Below are positions 45,681 through 54,434 of a stretch of DNA of 64,000 nucleotides, piece after piece; the stretch's first letter is position 1; every line of letters starts with the position of its first letter. Below the pieces are notes generated by a model, which saw nothing but the letters and a program-made list of their open reading frames with translations, was not told the DNA's origin and searched no databases. The DNA comes from Hyphomicrobiales bacterium (GTDB taxonomy: Bacteria > Pseudomonadota > Alphaproteobacteria > Rhizobiales > Devosiaceae), in the NCBI GenBank assembly GCA_026981645.1, contig JALSII010000025.1, positions 62,001 to 126,000 on the forward strand, in the 5' to 3' direction. A program made the position numbers and the translations under genes.

Positions 45681-46961
45681 ATGTTTGATATTAAATGGAT
45701 ACGCGCCAGCCCCGAAAGTTTTGATGCCGGAATGGCTCGCCGCGGTCTTGCCCCGCAGGCGGCAAAATTGCTGGAATTGGATGACGCGCGCCGGGCAACA
45801 ATTCAACGTCTGAATGAGTGGCAGGAAAAGCGCAACGCCTCTTCAAAGCTGATAGGAAAGGCCAAGGCAGAGGGGGAAGAGGAAGCTGCAAAGCTGCTGA
45901 TGGCAGAGGTCGCAGACCTCAAATCCAAAGTGCAGAAAGGTGAAGAACGGGCGCGGGCTGAAAGTGAAGCTCTGCATCAGGCCTTGCTGGTATTGCCCAA
46001 TCTGCTCGCAGATGACGTTCCTGATGGTGCGGATGAAAACGACAATGTTGAAATCAGCCGTTTCATGGAGCCCACAGCTTTCGATTTTTCGCCCAAAGAG
46101 CATTATGAACTAGGCGAGGCACTGGGTCTGATGGACTTTGAAGCGGCATCCCGGATGTCGGGTGCGCGCTTTGTGGTTCTTAAGGGGCAATTGGCGTTGC
46201 TGGAGCGGGCTCTGGGCAATTTCATGCTTAACCTTCATACCATTCACCACGGGTTCGAGGAAATTTCAGCACCGTTGCTGGTGCGCTCCGACGCCCTGAT
46301 TGGTACCGGCCAATTGCCTAAATTTGCCGAGGATTCATTCCAGACCACTGATGGGCGCTGGCTCGTGCCGACCCAGGAAGTCACCCTGACCAATCTGGTG
46401 CGGGAACAGATATTGAGCCGTGAGGAACTGCCCTTGCGTTTTTCCAGCCTGTCCCAGTGTTTTCGCTCCGAGGCGGGCTCCTCGGGCCGGGATACAAAAG
46501 GCATGTTGCGCCAGCACCAGTTCTCCAAGGTGGAGATGGTGGCCATAACCACCCCGGACAAGTCCGAGGAGGAGCATGAACGGCTGTTGAAGTGCTCACA
46601 ACAGGTATTCGAACGCCTTGCAATTCCTTATCGCACCGTACGCCTGTGCTCTGGGGATACCGGAGATTCCATGCGCCGGACCTATGATATTGAAGCCTGG
46701 ATGCCGGGTCAAAATACCTATCGCGAGGTTGCATCTGTCTCGACTGCCGGGGACTGGCAGGCCAGACGCATGAATGCCCGTTATCGTGATGAAAATGGCG
46801 ATGTGCAGTTTGTGCACACCCTCAACGGTTCCGGGGTTGCGGTGGGGCGGATACTGATTGCGGTCATGGAAAACTACCAGAATGCCGACGGCTCGATTTC
46901 AGTTCCTGAACCGCTCCAGCGTTATATGGGCGGTCTGGAACAAATTGGCGCAAAACCATGA
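45681..46961 (+). CDS. serS: Seryl-tRNA synthetase
   Basis: Charges tRNA-Ser (and tRNA-Sec where present). The 426-residue class II enzyme has the long N-terminal coiled-coil arm (about residues 30-100), motif 2 [21 protein letters not shown] and motif 3 with [20 protein letters not shown]. Its stop overlaps surE by 4 bases (ATGA). Normal length. Confidence 0.97.
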   Translation: MFDIKWIRASPESFDAGMARRGLAPQAAKLLELDDARRATIQRLNEWQEKRNASSKLIGKAKAEGEEEAAKLLMAEVADLKSKVQKGEERARAESEALHQALLVLPNLLADDVPDGADENDNVEISRFMEPTAFDFSPKEHYELGEALGLMDFEAASRMSGARFVVLKGQLALLERALGNFMLNLHTIHHGFEEISAPLLVRSDALIGTGQLPKFAEDSFQTTDGRWLVPTQEVTLTNLVREQILSREELPLRFSSLSQCFRSEAGSSGRDTKGMLRQHQFSKVEMVAITTPDKSEEEHERLLKCSQQVFERLAIPYRTVRLCSGDTGDSMRRTYDIEAWMPGQNTYREVASVSTAGDWQARRMNARYRDENGDVQFVHTLNGSGVAVGRILIAVMENYQNADGSISVPEPLQRYMGGLEQIGAKP

Positions 46962-47737
46962 AACAAAACCCCCGCATACTGATTTCAAACGATGATGGCA
47001 TTGACGCACCCGGTTTGGCTATGCTGACGGATATTGCCCGCAAGCTCAGCAATGATGTCTGGGTTGTGGCTCCTGGCGGCAATCAGTCCGGCGCCGGTCA
47101 CAGGTTCACTCTGGGTACCGAGATGGCCCTGACTCAACACGGTGAGCGCCGTTTTTCGGTCGATGGCACTCCGGCAGATTGTGTTGTTATAGGTTGCACC
47201 CATGTGCTTAAGGACCATCTGCCCGATATTGTGCTTTCCGGGATAAATCACGGACAAAACATGGGTGATATCATCCACTGCTCGGGCACCGCTGCCGCTG
47301 CGCGGGAAGGGGCTCTGCAGGGCGCGCTGGGTATTGCCCTGTCCCAGGCCATCGACTATGAAAACCAGCTTGATATTTCCTGGGAGTGTGTTCTGGTGCA
47401 TGGCGCGGACCTGCTTGAAAAGCTGATTGCCAACGCCGGTGGTCGTGACACCTATTACAACATCAATTTTCCGGTCTGTAGCGCAAAAGAAGTGAGTGGC
47501 GTTGAAATTGTGCCCCATCAACGCTTTGAGCGGTCGGCCTTCAAGCACTACCCGAGCAAGAATGCAGGCAAGTTTTTTGTATCTATTCCAGAGACCCCGA
47601 CTCCGATGGATCCAGGGCATGACTTCCATGTACTCAGCATGGAAAATGCAATCACGATAACCCCGCTCACGCTGGTTCAGTCGGACATGGATGATATCAG
47701 CCGGCTTCAGGGAAAAATTGCTCTGGCTGGAGCGTAG
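46958..47737 (+). CDS. surE: 5'-nucleotidase SurE
   Basis: Metal-dependent survival-protein phosphatase acting on nucleoside 5'-monophosphates, 259 residues. The metal site is visible: D12-D13 in [12 protein letters not shown], serine in GGNQSGAGH and Asn in [10 protein letters not shown]. It is coupled to serS by ATGA. In many Rhizobiales pcm follows; here the next gene is the LysM lipoprotein. Confidence 0.95.
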   Translation: MKQNPRILISNDDGIDAPGLAMLTDIARKLSNDVWVVAPGGNQSGAGHRFTLGTEMALTQHGERRFSVDGTPADCVVIGCTHVLKDHLPDIVLSGINHGQNMGDIIHCSGTAAAAREGALQGALGIALSQAIDYENQLDISWECVLVHGADLLEKLIANAGGRDTYYNINFPVCSAKEVSGVEIVPHQRFERSAFKHYPSKNAGKFFVSIPETPTPMDPGHDFHVLSMENAITITPLTLVQSDMDDISRLQGKIALAGA

Positions 47738-47865
47738 GCACATCACTATCAGTTCCAAAGAGGACGTTGGAAGTTGGTTTTGTAACGGTTTATTTCAAAT
47801 TTTACGTATTTTAAGGCGCTATTTACCTAACGCGGCCTAATCTCATGCCAGTTGTTTAGTTGAGT

Positions 47866-49047
47866 ATGAGTAATCACATGAGTAGCCGTGCAAACGGAAT
47901 TACGTTGAAAAACCATCTCGCAATTGCGGGAGTGCTGGTTGGAACGCTTGTGCTTTCAGGCTGTTCTTCTTTGGGGGCACTTTCAGACAGCTCGCTGGTA
48001 ACCGGGTCTATTGCACCCGCAGCACCGGGAAACCTTACGCAGCCGATGCCTGGTGCGTTAGAGGCGGTGCCGGCAGCGGGCAGTCCTTATCTTCCCCCCG
48101 CAGAGGTCGGCATGCCACTTTCTGCAGGTAATCCTGTGACGGCAGGTGTATCTTCTTCTCAACTGATGCCACCTTTGCCCGGCGGGACTACACCTGTTGT
48201 CGCTCAGGAACTTCCTCCTGTCGCGTCCCTGCCGCAATCACCTCAAGTTGGGAGCCAACAAACCATGCCCGCTCAAGCCCTTGCCACTCCGCTGTTTCAG
48301 GATAACCCCGTCCCCCAGGTTGCTTCCACAGTTCCGGTGAGCTCAACCCCTGCACCCCTCACAACGGCGCGCGGTGGAGCCTTTGAGCATGCCGTTGAAA
48401 CCGGAGAGTCTCTTTATTCAATTGCCCGCCGCTATGACATTTCCACCGATGCGATTGTCAGGGCCAATAATCTTTCCGCTCCCGACCAGATTTATGTGGG
48501 CCAGAAACTTGTTATTCCGGGGCGCAGCGACTTGGTGGCCTCACCCGGCACTTCTCAGGTTCAGGATGATATTGCGACGGCCTCGGTTGCACCGGCCCAA
48601 CAGAATTCGGAGCCAGAGGCGGCATCCCAACCTGTCAACGCGCCTGTGCAGGTGGCCGCTGTCACTCAGGTTGCTCCAAATGCTGACGATTTCCGCTGGC
48701 CTGTAACCGGACGTGTCATTGTCGACTTTGAAGATTCACGCCGCACCGGTATCAATATTGAAGCTCCAGAAGGGGCTGCGGTACGCGCTGCGGAAAATGG
48801 AACCGTACTTTACGTGGGTAATGGCGTTGAGGGGTATGGAAATCTCATTCTTGTGCGCCATCCTAACGGATTTGTGTCTGCCTACGCCCACATGAAGGAC
48901 ATCACCGTTGCCAAGAACGACGTGGTCAATCGCGGCGATCAGATTGGCACCATTGGCATGACCGGTTCTGTTAATCGCCCACAACTGCACTTTGAATTGC
49001 GCCGGGGCGCGACGCCAGTCGATCCCATGCCGCTTCTGGCCAACTAA
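47866..49047 (+). CDS. NlpD-like lipoprotein (LysM + degenerate LytM/M23)
   Basis: A 393-residue lipoprotein with a lipobox LVLSGC near residue 30, a long Pro-rich linker, a LysM domain (about 168-215; ETGESLYSIARRYDISTDAI) and a C-terminal M23/LytM domain (about 268-390). The metal site is degenerate: HxGID is RRTGINI and the HxH motif is PQLHFELR, so three zinc ligands are missing. Such proteins (NlpD, EnvC, DipM) activate amidases and do not cut peptidoglycan themselves. Start is uncertain between TTG 47860, ATG 47866 and ATG 47878. A strong terminator follows. Confidence 0.87.
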   Translation: MSNHMSSRANGITLKNHLAIAGVLVGTLVLSGCSSLGALSDSSLVTGSIAPAAPGNLTQPMPGALEAVPAAGSPYLPPAEVGMPLSAGNPVTAGVSSSQLMPPLPGGTTPVVAQELPPVASLPQSPQVGSQQTMPAQALATPLFQDNPVPQVASTVPVSSTPAPLTTARGGAFEHAVETGESLYSIARRYDISTDAIVRANNLSAPDQIYVGQKLVIPGRSDLVASPGTSQVQDDIATASVAPAQQNSEPEAASQPVNAPVQVAAVTQVAPNADDFRWPVTGRVIVDFEDSRRTGINIEAPEGAAVRAAENGTVLYVGNGVEGYGNLILVRHPNGFVSAYAHMKDITVAKNDVVNRGDQIGTIGMTGSVNRPQLHFELRRGATPVDPMPLLAN

Positions 49048-49097
49048 CGAAAGAGCCTGAAAAGGGCTCTCTTGATAAATTCGAGTGCAGGCAAAAG

Positions 49098-49146
49098 AGG
49101 CCAGGCGATGCAAGGGGGGAAACCTGCTAAATCGCCTGGCCTTTTT
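49098..49146. terminator. Bidirectional terminator overlapping the DUF815 stop
   Basis: A 12-bp perfect stem AGGCCAGGCGAT (49098-49109) / ATCGCCTGGCCT (49131-49142) with a 21-base loop and TTTTT on the plus strand. On the minus strand CTCTTTT follows. The right arm encodes the last residues (KGQAI, stop) of the convergent DUF815 gene, so coding and termination share sequence. Confidence 0.85.
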
Positions 49147-50005
49147 CTCCGGCCAGTTGGCGGATGAACTGGATAGCGACCCGCCCTGAACGCGAGCCGC
49201 GGGCTGCCGCCCAAGCAACAGCGCGCGCCTTGAGTTCTGCGGGATCAATTGCAATGCCATAATGCTCCACATAGCCCGCAATCATCTCAAGATAGTCATC
49301 CTGCGAGCAGTTGTGAAACCCAAGCCACAGGCCGAACCTGTCGGAAAGAGAAATTTTTTCATGCACCGCCTCGCCGGGGCTGATGGATGTGGAGCGCTCA
49401 TTTTCAATCATGTCCCGTGGCATCAGATGGCGGCGGTTGGAGGTAGCGTAAAACAGAGTATTTTCCGGACGCCCCTCCAGTCCACCGTCCAGAATCGTTT
49501 TTAGGGATTTGTAGGTTGCTTCCCCGGTGTCAAAACTCAGGTCATCGCAAAAAATTATGAACTGCGCGGGCAGGGGAGAAATTGCACGCATCAGAACAGG
49601 CAGGCTGGTAATATCCTCTCTGTTGATTTCAACGAGGACAAGCCGTTTCAGTTCTTTGTCGGTGCGCTCGACAATGTCGGCATGCAGGGCCTTGACCAGT
49701 GAGCTTTTCCCCATGCCGCGGGCCCCCCAAAGCAGGGCGTTGTTTGCGGAGTGCGCACGGGCAAATTGCAGGGTATTCTGTTCAAGAAGGTGGCGTATAT
49801 CATTGATACCCCGTAATAATGACAGGGGGACATGCGAAACATTTTCGACCGGCAACAGAGCTTGCAATCTGGCGTCCCAATGATAAGCATTGGCCTTGCA
49901 CAATTTGATGTCGGGGGCCTTGCAGGGTTCTGATGCCTGTCTGATTGTACTGGTCAGCTCTTCAATCGCGCGTGCTATGTTCGCCAGCATTTCTTTTTCG
50001 CTCAA
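49127..50005 (-). CDS. DUF815-family AAA-type ATPase
   Basis: A 292-residue cytoplasmic P-loop ATPase of the DUF815 family. Walker A GARGMGKSS is at residues 94-102, Walker B is FIIFCDDLSFD, and sensor-type segments ATSNRRHLM and RFGLWLGFHNCSQDDYL follow. The family is conserved in Alphaproteobacteria and has no established function; resemblance to clamp-loader and DnaA-like AAA proteins suggests a remodelling role. It is divergent from yajC, with about 190 bases between. Confidence 0.88.
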   Translation of the reverse strand: MSEKEMLANIARAIEELTSTIRQASEPCKAPDIKLCKANAYHWDARLQALLPVENVSHVPLSLLRGINDIRHLLEQNTLQFARAHSANNALLWGARGMGKSSLVKALHADIVERTDKELKRLVLVEINREDITSLPVLMRAISPLPAQFIIFCDDLSFDTGEATYKSLKTILDGGLEGRPENTLFYATSNRRHLMPRDMIENERSTSISPGEAVHEKISLSDRFGLWLGFHNCSQDDYLEMIAGYVEHYGIAIDPAELKARAVAWAAARGSRSGRVAIQFIRQLAGEKGQAI

Positions 50006-50043
50006 AATTCGTTTCCTTCTGGAGTTTTAGCTTCCAAATGCCT

Positions 50044-50072
50044 TTGCATTCAGTCAGGGCCGCTTGTATAGT
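50044..50072 (+). promoter_or_regulatory. Probable promoter of yajC-secDF
   Basis: TTGCAT (50044-50049), a 17-base spacer and TATAGT (50067-50072) fit a sigma-70 promoter in the divergent gap before yajC. Confidence 0.45.
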
Positions 50073-50196
50073 CCGCGCGATTTTGAAGGTGATGGGACTG
50101 CCATCTGCCACCAAGACATCCTATATGGGATATTCACAAGGGCTTTGACAAGCCAACCGCCTGCTCAATCGCATGCGTCACAAGGAGTCTGTTTCT

Positions 50197-50541
50197 ATGT
50201 TTGTTTCCCCCGCTTATGCCCAGGCCGCCGGTGGTGGTACCGCTGATTTGTTGTCGTCATTTTTTCCAATCATCCTGCTGATCATCATTTTCTGGTTTTT
50301 TATATTTCGGCCCCAGCAAAAACGGGCCAAAGAGCACAAAGCCATGCTGGCCGCAGTGCGTCGGGGTGACACGATTGTCACCAATGGCGGACTGGTAGCC
50401 AAAGTGGTGCGGGTGAAAGACGACAGCATGGACCTTGATGTTGAGATTGCCGATGGTGTGAAGGTCAAGATTGTGCGCACGATGATTACCGATGTGCGCT
50501 CCAAGCCCGAGCCGGTTAATGACAACACAGAAAAAAAATAG
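50197..50541 (+). CDS. yajC: Sec translocon auxiliary subunit YajC
   Basis: A 114-residue protein with one N-terminal membrane span (about residues 20-38, FFPIILLIIIFWFFIFRPQ) and the cytoplasmic YajC domain (RRGDTIVTNGGLVAKVVRV). It associates with SecDF in the Sec holotranslocon. ATG 50197 has an ideal AAGGAG site, so the eight-codon upstream extension is rejected. secDF follows after 61 bases. Confidence 0.94.
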   Translation: MFVSPAYAQAAGGGTADLLSSFFPIILLIIIFWFFIFRPQQKRAKEHKAMLAAVRRGDTIVTNGGLVAKVVRVKDDSMDLDVEIADGVKVKIVRTMITDVRSKPEPVNDNTEKK

Positions 50542-50602
50542 ACAGCGCTCCAGCTATGCCTTGCATGAGTGGGCAAGGCTCTTTTGGTTCCAAGGATAGA
50601 TT

Positions 50603-53146
50603 ATGCTTCAGTTTTCGCCCCTGCGCACTGCGATAATAGCTATTGTTGCCATGATGGGCATATTGTTTGCGCTGCCAAGTTTTGCCCCCAAGTCTTTCGT
50701 GAATTCTCTTCCGGACTGGATGCCCAAGCAGGAGATTGTGCTCGGGCTTGATTTGCAGGGTGGCTCGCACTTGCTGATGCAGGTCAATCGGGAGGACATA
50801 ATCGGGGAGCGTCTGCGCGATCTGCGGCGCGAGATACGTAGGGTTCTCGCCAATGAAAACGGCATTGGTCACCTGATTGCAACGGATGGTGCACGCCTCA
50901 CTATCACCCTGAGCGATCCCGCCCAGCTTGAGCAGGCCCGGGAAGCTCTCAGGGTGATTGACACCGTGGTCAGCAATTCCGTCTTTTCGGTCGGTGGCGT
51001 CCGGGAGCTGGACATTTCTGTCTCAGGGGACGACAAAATCATTGTCGCCCTGACAGATGCGGGGATCAACGAGCGCATGTCTTCCCTGGTTACGCAGTCG
51101 ATTGAAGTCATTCGCCGACGGATTGATGAACTGGGAACAACAGAGCCGACAATCCAGCGTCAGGGTACGGATCGCATTCTGGTCCAGGTTCCCGGATTCG
51201 ATGATTCTCAGCGCCTTAAAGACCTGATTTCGCAAACTGCCCGCCTGACCTTCCACATGGTGCACCCCACCATCACAGCCGGGCAGGCACAGGCGCAGGG
51301 ATTGCCCCCCGGAACTGTCATTGTGCCCAGTGTCGATGGTATTGATGAATTGTTGTTCGAGGAGGTGGCGCTTGGTGGGGAGTCTCTTGTTGATGCGCAA
51401 CCCGGATTTGATGCGCAGACCGGCCAGTCCATCGTCTCATTTCGCTTTGATACACGCGGCTCGATAATTTTTGGCGAGATAACTTCAGCCAATGTCGGTC
51501 AGCGCTTTGCCATTGTATTGGATAATCAGGTGATAACCGCGCCGGTTATCCAGACGGCCATCACCGGAGGGTCCGGGCAGATTTCGGGCACTTTTACGCC
51601 CGAAAGTGCCAACGACCTGGCTGTACTCCTTCGCGCCGGAGCGTTGCCGGCAACGCTTGATATTATTGAAGAGCGCTCGGTTGGTCCAAGTCTTGGGGCA
51701 GATTCGGTTCAGGCCGGTCTGCTTGCCGGCCTGTTCGGCGCTGCTGCCGTTATCGTATTCATGGTACTGGCTTACGGAAAGTTCGGCCTGTTTGCCAATA
51801 TCTCTCTCATACTCAATGTTGTGCTGGTGCTGGGCGCGCTATCCATGCTGGGGGCAACGCTGACTTTACCCGGCATTGCAGGCATTGTGCTGACCGTGGG
51901 CATGGCGGTTGACGCCAACGTTCTGATTTTCGAACGCATTCGAGAGGAAATGGTTGGGGGCAGGAGTGTACATCAGGCCCTTGAAGCTGGGTTCAAACGC
52001 GCCATGAGCACAATCATTGATGCCAATGTAACCACTTTCATTGCTGCCGCCGTGCTGTTTTTCCTCGGCTCCGGTCCCATTCAGGGTTTTGCGATTACTT
52101 TGGCTCTGGGCATTCTGACAACCATGTTCACAGCCTATTTTGTAACCCAGTTCACCATCGGGCGCTGGTATGCGTGGCGGCGGCCAAAAACGCTTAAAGT
52201 GCAACTGATAAGCCCCATCCCGCAGGGAACCAAAATCCCCTTCATGTCCTGGAAAAAAATTGCCATCGGCCTTTCGGCTGTCGCCATGGTTGCATCCATG
52301 GGCCTGTTTGGTTTTCAGGGCCTCAACCTTGGTATCGACTTCAAGGGTGGGTCCTCCGTTGAGGTTCAGGCGCTTCAAGGGGAGGCTGACATAGCCGATA
52401 TTCGTGATCGCCTTGGTGATTTGGGGCTTGGAGATGTGCAGGTACAGGGTTTTGGCACCCCTGAAGACGTGTTGATCCGGGTTGAAGCCCAGGAGGGTGG
52501 CGACACTGCGCAGCAGGATGCGGTGAGGCTGGTGACCGACGCGCTTTCGCAGGATTACGACATCAGGCGGGTTGAAGTGGTTGGGCCAACGGTTTCAGGA
52601 GAGCTTGCCATCGCCGGCACCATTGCAGTGCTGGTCGCGATTTTTGCGGTACTGCTCTACATCTGGTTCCGCTTTGAATGGCAATTTGCCATCGGGGCGG
52701 TCATAGCACTGGTTCACGACGTTATCCTGACCATCGGGCTTTATTCACTGGTAGGCTTTGAATTCAACCTTTCTTCGATCGCGGCAATTCTGACAATCGT
52801 CGGTTATTCGCTCAATGACACGGTGGTTGTCTACGACCGTGTGCGCGAATATCTGCGAAAATTCAGAAAACTCAAGGTCTCAGAGCTAATTGATTTGTCT
52901 ATAAACTCCATGCTTTCAAGGACAATGCTCACCTCCATAACCACAATATTGGCATTGCTGGCTCTGGTGTTTTTTGGGGGGGAAGTCATCCGTGGCTTTA
53001 CCATCTCCATGACCTGGGGTGTGCTTGTTGGCACCTATTCCTCGGTATTCATTGCTGCACCAATTCTGATATTCTTCGGGTTGAAAACTCGTGAGAAAGC
53101 TGAAAAACAGGCTGTTGAGAAGCGCAGTGATGGCGCATCAGTATAA
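50603..53146 (+). CDS. secDF: Fused protein-export membrane protein SecDF
   Basis: An 847-residue natural SecD-SecF fusion with 12 membrane spans, which uses proton motive force to complete Sec translocation. The SecD half has the N-terminal DLQGGSHLLMQVN motif, a large periplasmic P1 domain and the TM4 region AGIVLTVGMAVDANVLIFER. The SecF half begins near residue 545 with GLNLGIDFKGGSSVEV and has the matching IVGYSLNDTVVVYDRVRE. Fusion is normal in many Alphaproteobacteria. It is followed closely by two probable complex I assembly genes. Confidence 0.96.
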   Translation: MLQFSPLRTAIIAIVAMMGILFALPSFAPKSFVNSLPDWMPKQEIVLGLDLQGGSHLLMQVNREDIIGERLRDLRREIRRVLANENGIGHLIATDGARLTITLSDPAQLEQAREALRVIDTVVSNSVFSVGGVRELDISVSGDDKIIVALTDAGINERMSSLVTQSIEVIRRRIDELGTTEPTIQRQGTDRILVQVPGFDDSQRLKDLISQTARLTFHMVHPTITAGQAQAQGLPPGTVIVPSVDGIDELLFEEVALGGESLVDAQPGFDAQTGQSIVSFRFDTRGSIIFGEITSANVGQRFAIVLDNQVITAPVIQTAITGGSGQISGTFTPESANDLAVLLRAGALPATLDIIEERSVGPSLGADSVQAGLLAGLFGAAAVIVFMVLAYGKFGLFANISLILNVVLVLGALSMLGATLTLPGIAGIVLTVGMAVDANVLIFERIREEMVGGRSVHQALEAGFKRAMSTIIDANVTTFIAAAVLFFLGSGPIQGFAITLALGILTTMFTAYFVTQFTIGRWYAWRRPKTLKVQLISPIPQGTKIPFMSWKKIAIGLSAVAMVASMGLFGFQGLNLGIDFKGGSSVEVQALQGEADIADIRDRLGDLGLGDVQVQGFGTPEDVLIRVEAQEGGDTAQQDAVRLVTDALSQDYDIRRVEVVGPTVSGELAIAGTIAVLVAIFAVLLYIWFRFEWQFAIGAVIALVHDVILTIGLYSLVGFEFNLSSIAAILTIVGYSLNDTVVVYDRVREYLRKFRKLKVSELIDLSINSMLSRTMLTSITTILALLALVFFGGEVIRGFTISMTWGVLVGTYSSVFIAAPILIFFGLKTREKAEKQAVEKRSDGASV

Positions 53147-53173
53147 TTCATATGGATTTAAGGGCGTTATTGC

Positions 53174-53578
53174 GTGCAGCGGGACGGACATTATCCTTAC
53201 CAGAGTTCAATTGATGCGTACGGAAATGGCGGATTCCGTTTTTCTGAGATGTCGCACAGGGGCTCGTTGCTCTGTCTGCCAACGGGAATGCATGCCTGGG
53301 ATGTAGCTGCTCCTGACCAGTTGAACATCACAACGCTGGCGCCGGTCTTTGCTCTTGCAGGCGAGATAGACGTGCTGTTCATCGGTATGGGTGAAGATGT
53401 TTTGTTTCTTGATCCTGCGCTGCGGCAGGCCTTTCGGGACCATGAAGTCATCGTTGAGGCTGTTGGGACCGGCAGTGCCGTGAGCACCTATAATATCATG
53501 TTCGCCGAAGGGCGTGCAGTTGGGGCCGCCCTGATTGCTGTAGAGCGCGCAAAACCTGATGCCGGCCGTTCCCGATGA
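53174..53578 (+). CDS. Mth938/NDUFAF3-like protein (DUF498)
   Basis: A 134-residue member of the Mth938/DUF498 family, homologous to mitochondrial complex I assembly factor NDUFAF3. Landmarks are IDAYGNGGFRFSEMSHRGSL, PTGMHAW, FIGMGEDVLFL and VEAVGTGSAVSTYNIMFAEG. An in-frame stop at 53159 leaves GTG 53174 as the earliest start, with AAGGG upstream. Proximity to secDF is a known pattern in Alphaproteobacteria. It overlaps the next gene by ATGA. The bacterial role is not proven. Confidence 0.85.
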   Translation: MQRDGHYPYQSSIDAYGNGGFRFSEMSHRGSLLCLPTGMHAWDVAAPDQLNITTLAPVFALAGEIDVLFIGMGEDVLFLDPALRQAFRDHEVIVEAVGTGSAVSTYNIMFAEGRAVGAALIAVERAKPDAGRSR

Positions 53579-54414
53579 GTGAAAATGCAGCCTATGTTGC
53601 AGGTTTTCTGAAAACCCACGACTCTGAACGCTATTTTGCAACTTTAGTGGTGCCCGAAGCCGTCCGAAATGATGTGCAGGCGCTATATGCGTTCAACGCC
53701 GATGTGGCGCTGATAGCACAAAGGGTCTCAGAACCTGCGCCGGGGGAAGTTCGGCTGCAATGGTGGATGGATTTCCTCGCCGGGAGTGAGCATGGTGCGG
53801 CGCAGCAAAACCCGCTGGCCGCGGCCTTGCTTGGCACCATCAACAAGGTCGATCTGCCAACCGGGCCATTGCGCCGACTTCTGGCGGCACGCCGCTTTGA
53901 CCTCTACCACGATCCCATGCCCAACCTGAACGCATTTGAGGGATATGCGGGAGAAACCAATTCAATCCTTTATCAGCTCACAACGCTTATTCTTAATAAA
54001 GGCAATGACGCGGGGGCTGCTGATGCAGCCGGACATTTGGGGGTCGCCCATGCTCTTATCGGTCATTTGCGTAGTCTGGGGCAAACGGCTAACGCGGGAA
54101 AAATATTTCTGCCCTGGTCAGTGTTTTCGGAACATGGAGTAAGTGAAGCCAGTATTTTTGCCGGTGAAGCAAGTCCCCAAATGATAAAAGCAACCAAAGA
54201 GCTGCGTCAAATTGCAAAAGAGCATCTGACGTTAGCCCGGCGGGGCATTAGCGCGCTGCCGCGGAACGTGAGGCCGGCTTTTGCGCATGTCTCCTTGCTC
54301 GAGGGGCAGTTGGAACGATTGGCAGAATTTGAGACCATTCCCTTCGTTACGCCGCCCGATATTTCCAACTGGCAAAAAATAGCAAAACTGGTGTGGTGGG
54401 CATTGCGCAACTGA
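53575..54414 (+). CDS. Squalene/phytoene synthase-family protein, NDUFAF6-like
   Basis: A 279-residue protein with the trans-isoprenyl synthase fold (VVPEAVRNDVQALYAFNADVA, GETNSILYQL, HALIGHLRSLG). The two Asp-rich DxxxD motifs that bind diphosphate and magnesium in true phytoene and squalene synthases are lost: the first region reads DVALIAQRV and the second GETNSILY. This is the pattern of NDUFAF6, a complex I assembly factor, so I do not call it a carotenoid enzyme. No other carotenoid or hopanoid gene is nearby. It is coupled by ATGA to the NDUFAF3-like gene. Confidence 0.85.
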   Translation: MSENAAYVAGFLKTHDSERYFATLVVPEAVRNDVQALYAFNADVALIAQRVSEPAPGEVRLQWWMDFLAGSEHGAAQQNPLAAALLGTINKVDLPTGPLRRLLAARRFDLYHDPMPNLNAFEGYAGETNSILYQLTTLILNKGNDAGAADAAGHLGVAHALIGHLRSLGQTANAGKIFLPWSVFSEHGVSEASIFAGEASPQMIKATKELRQIAKEHLTLARRGISALPRNVRPAFAHVSLLEGQLERLAEFETIPFVTPPDISNWQKIAKLVWWALRN

Positions 54415-54434
54415 ACCAATGGGACCCGGTGCTT

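Noticed and set aside
53575-54414. True phytoene or squalene synthase
   Set aside because: Both Asp-rich catalytic motifs are lost and no carotenoid or hopanoid genes are nearby; NDUFAF6-like fits better.
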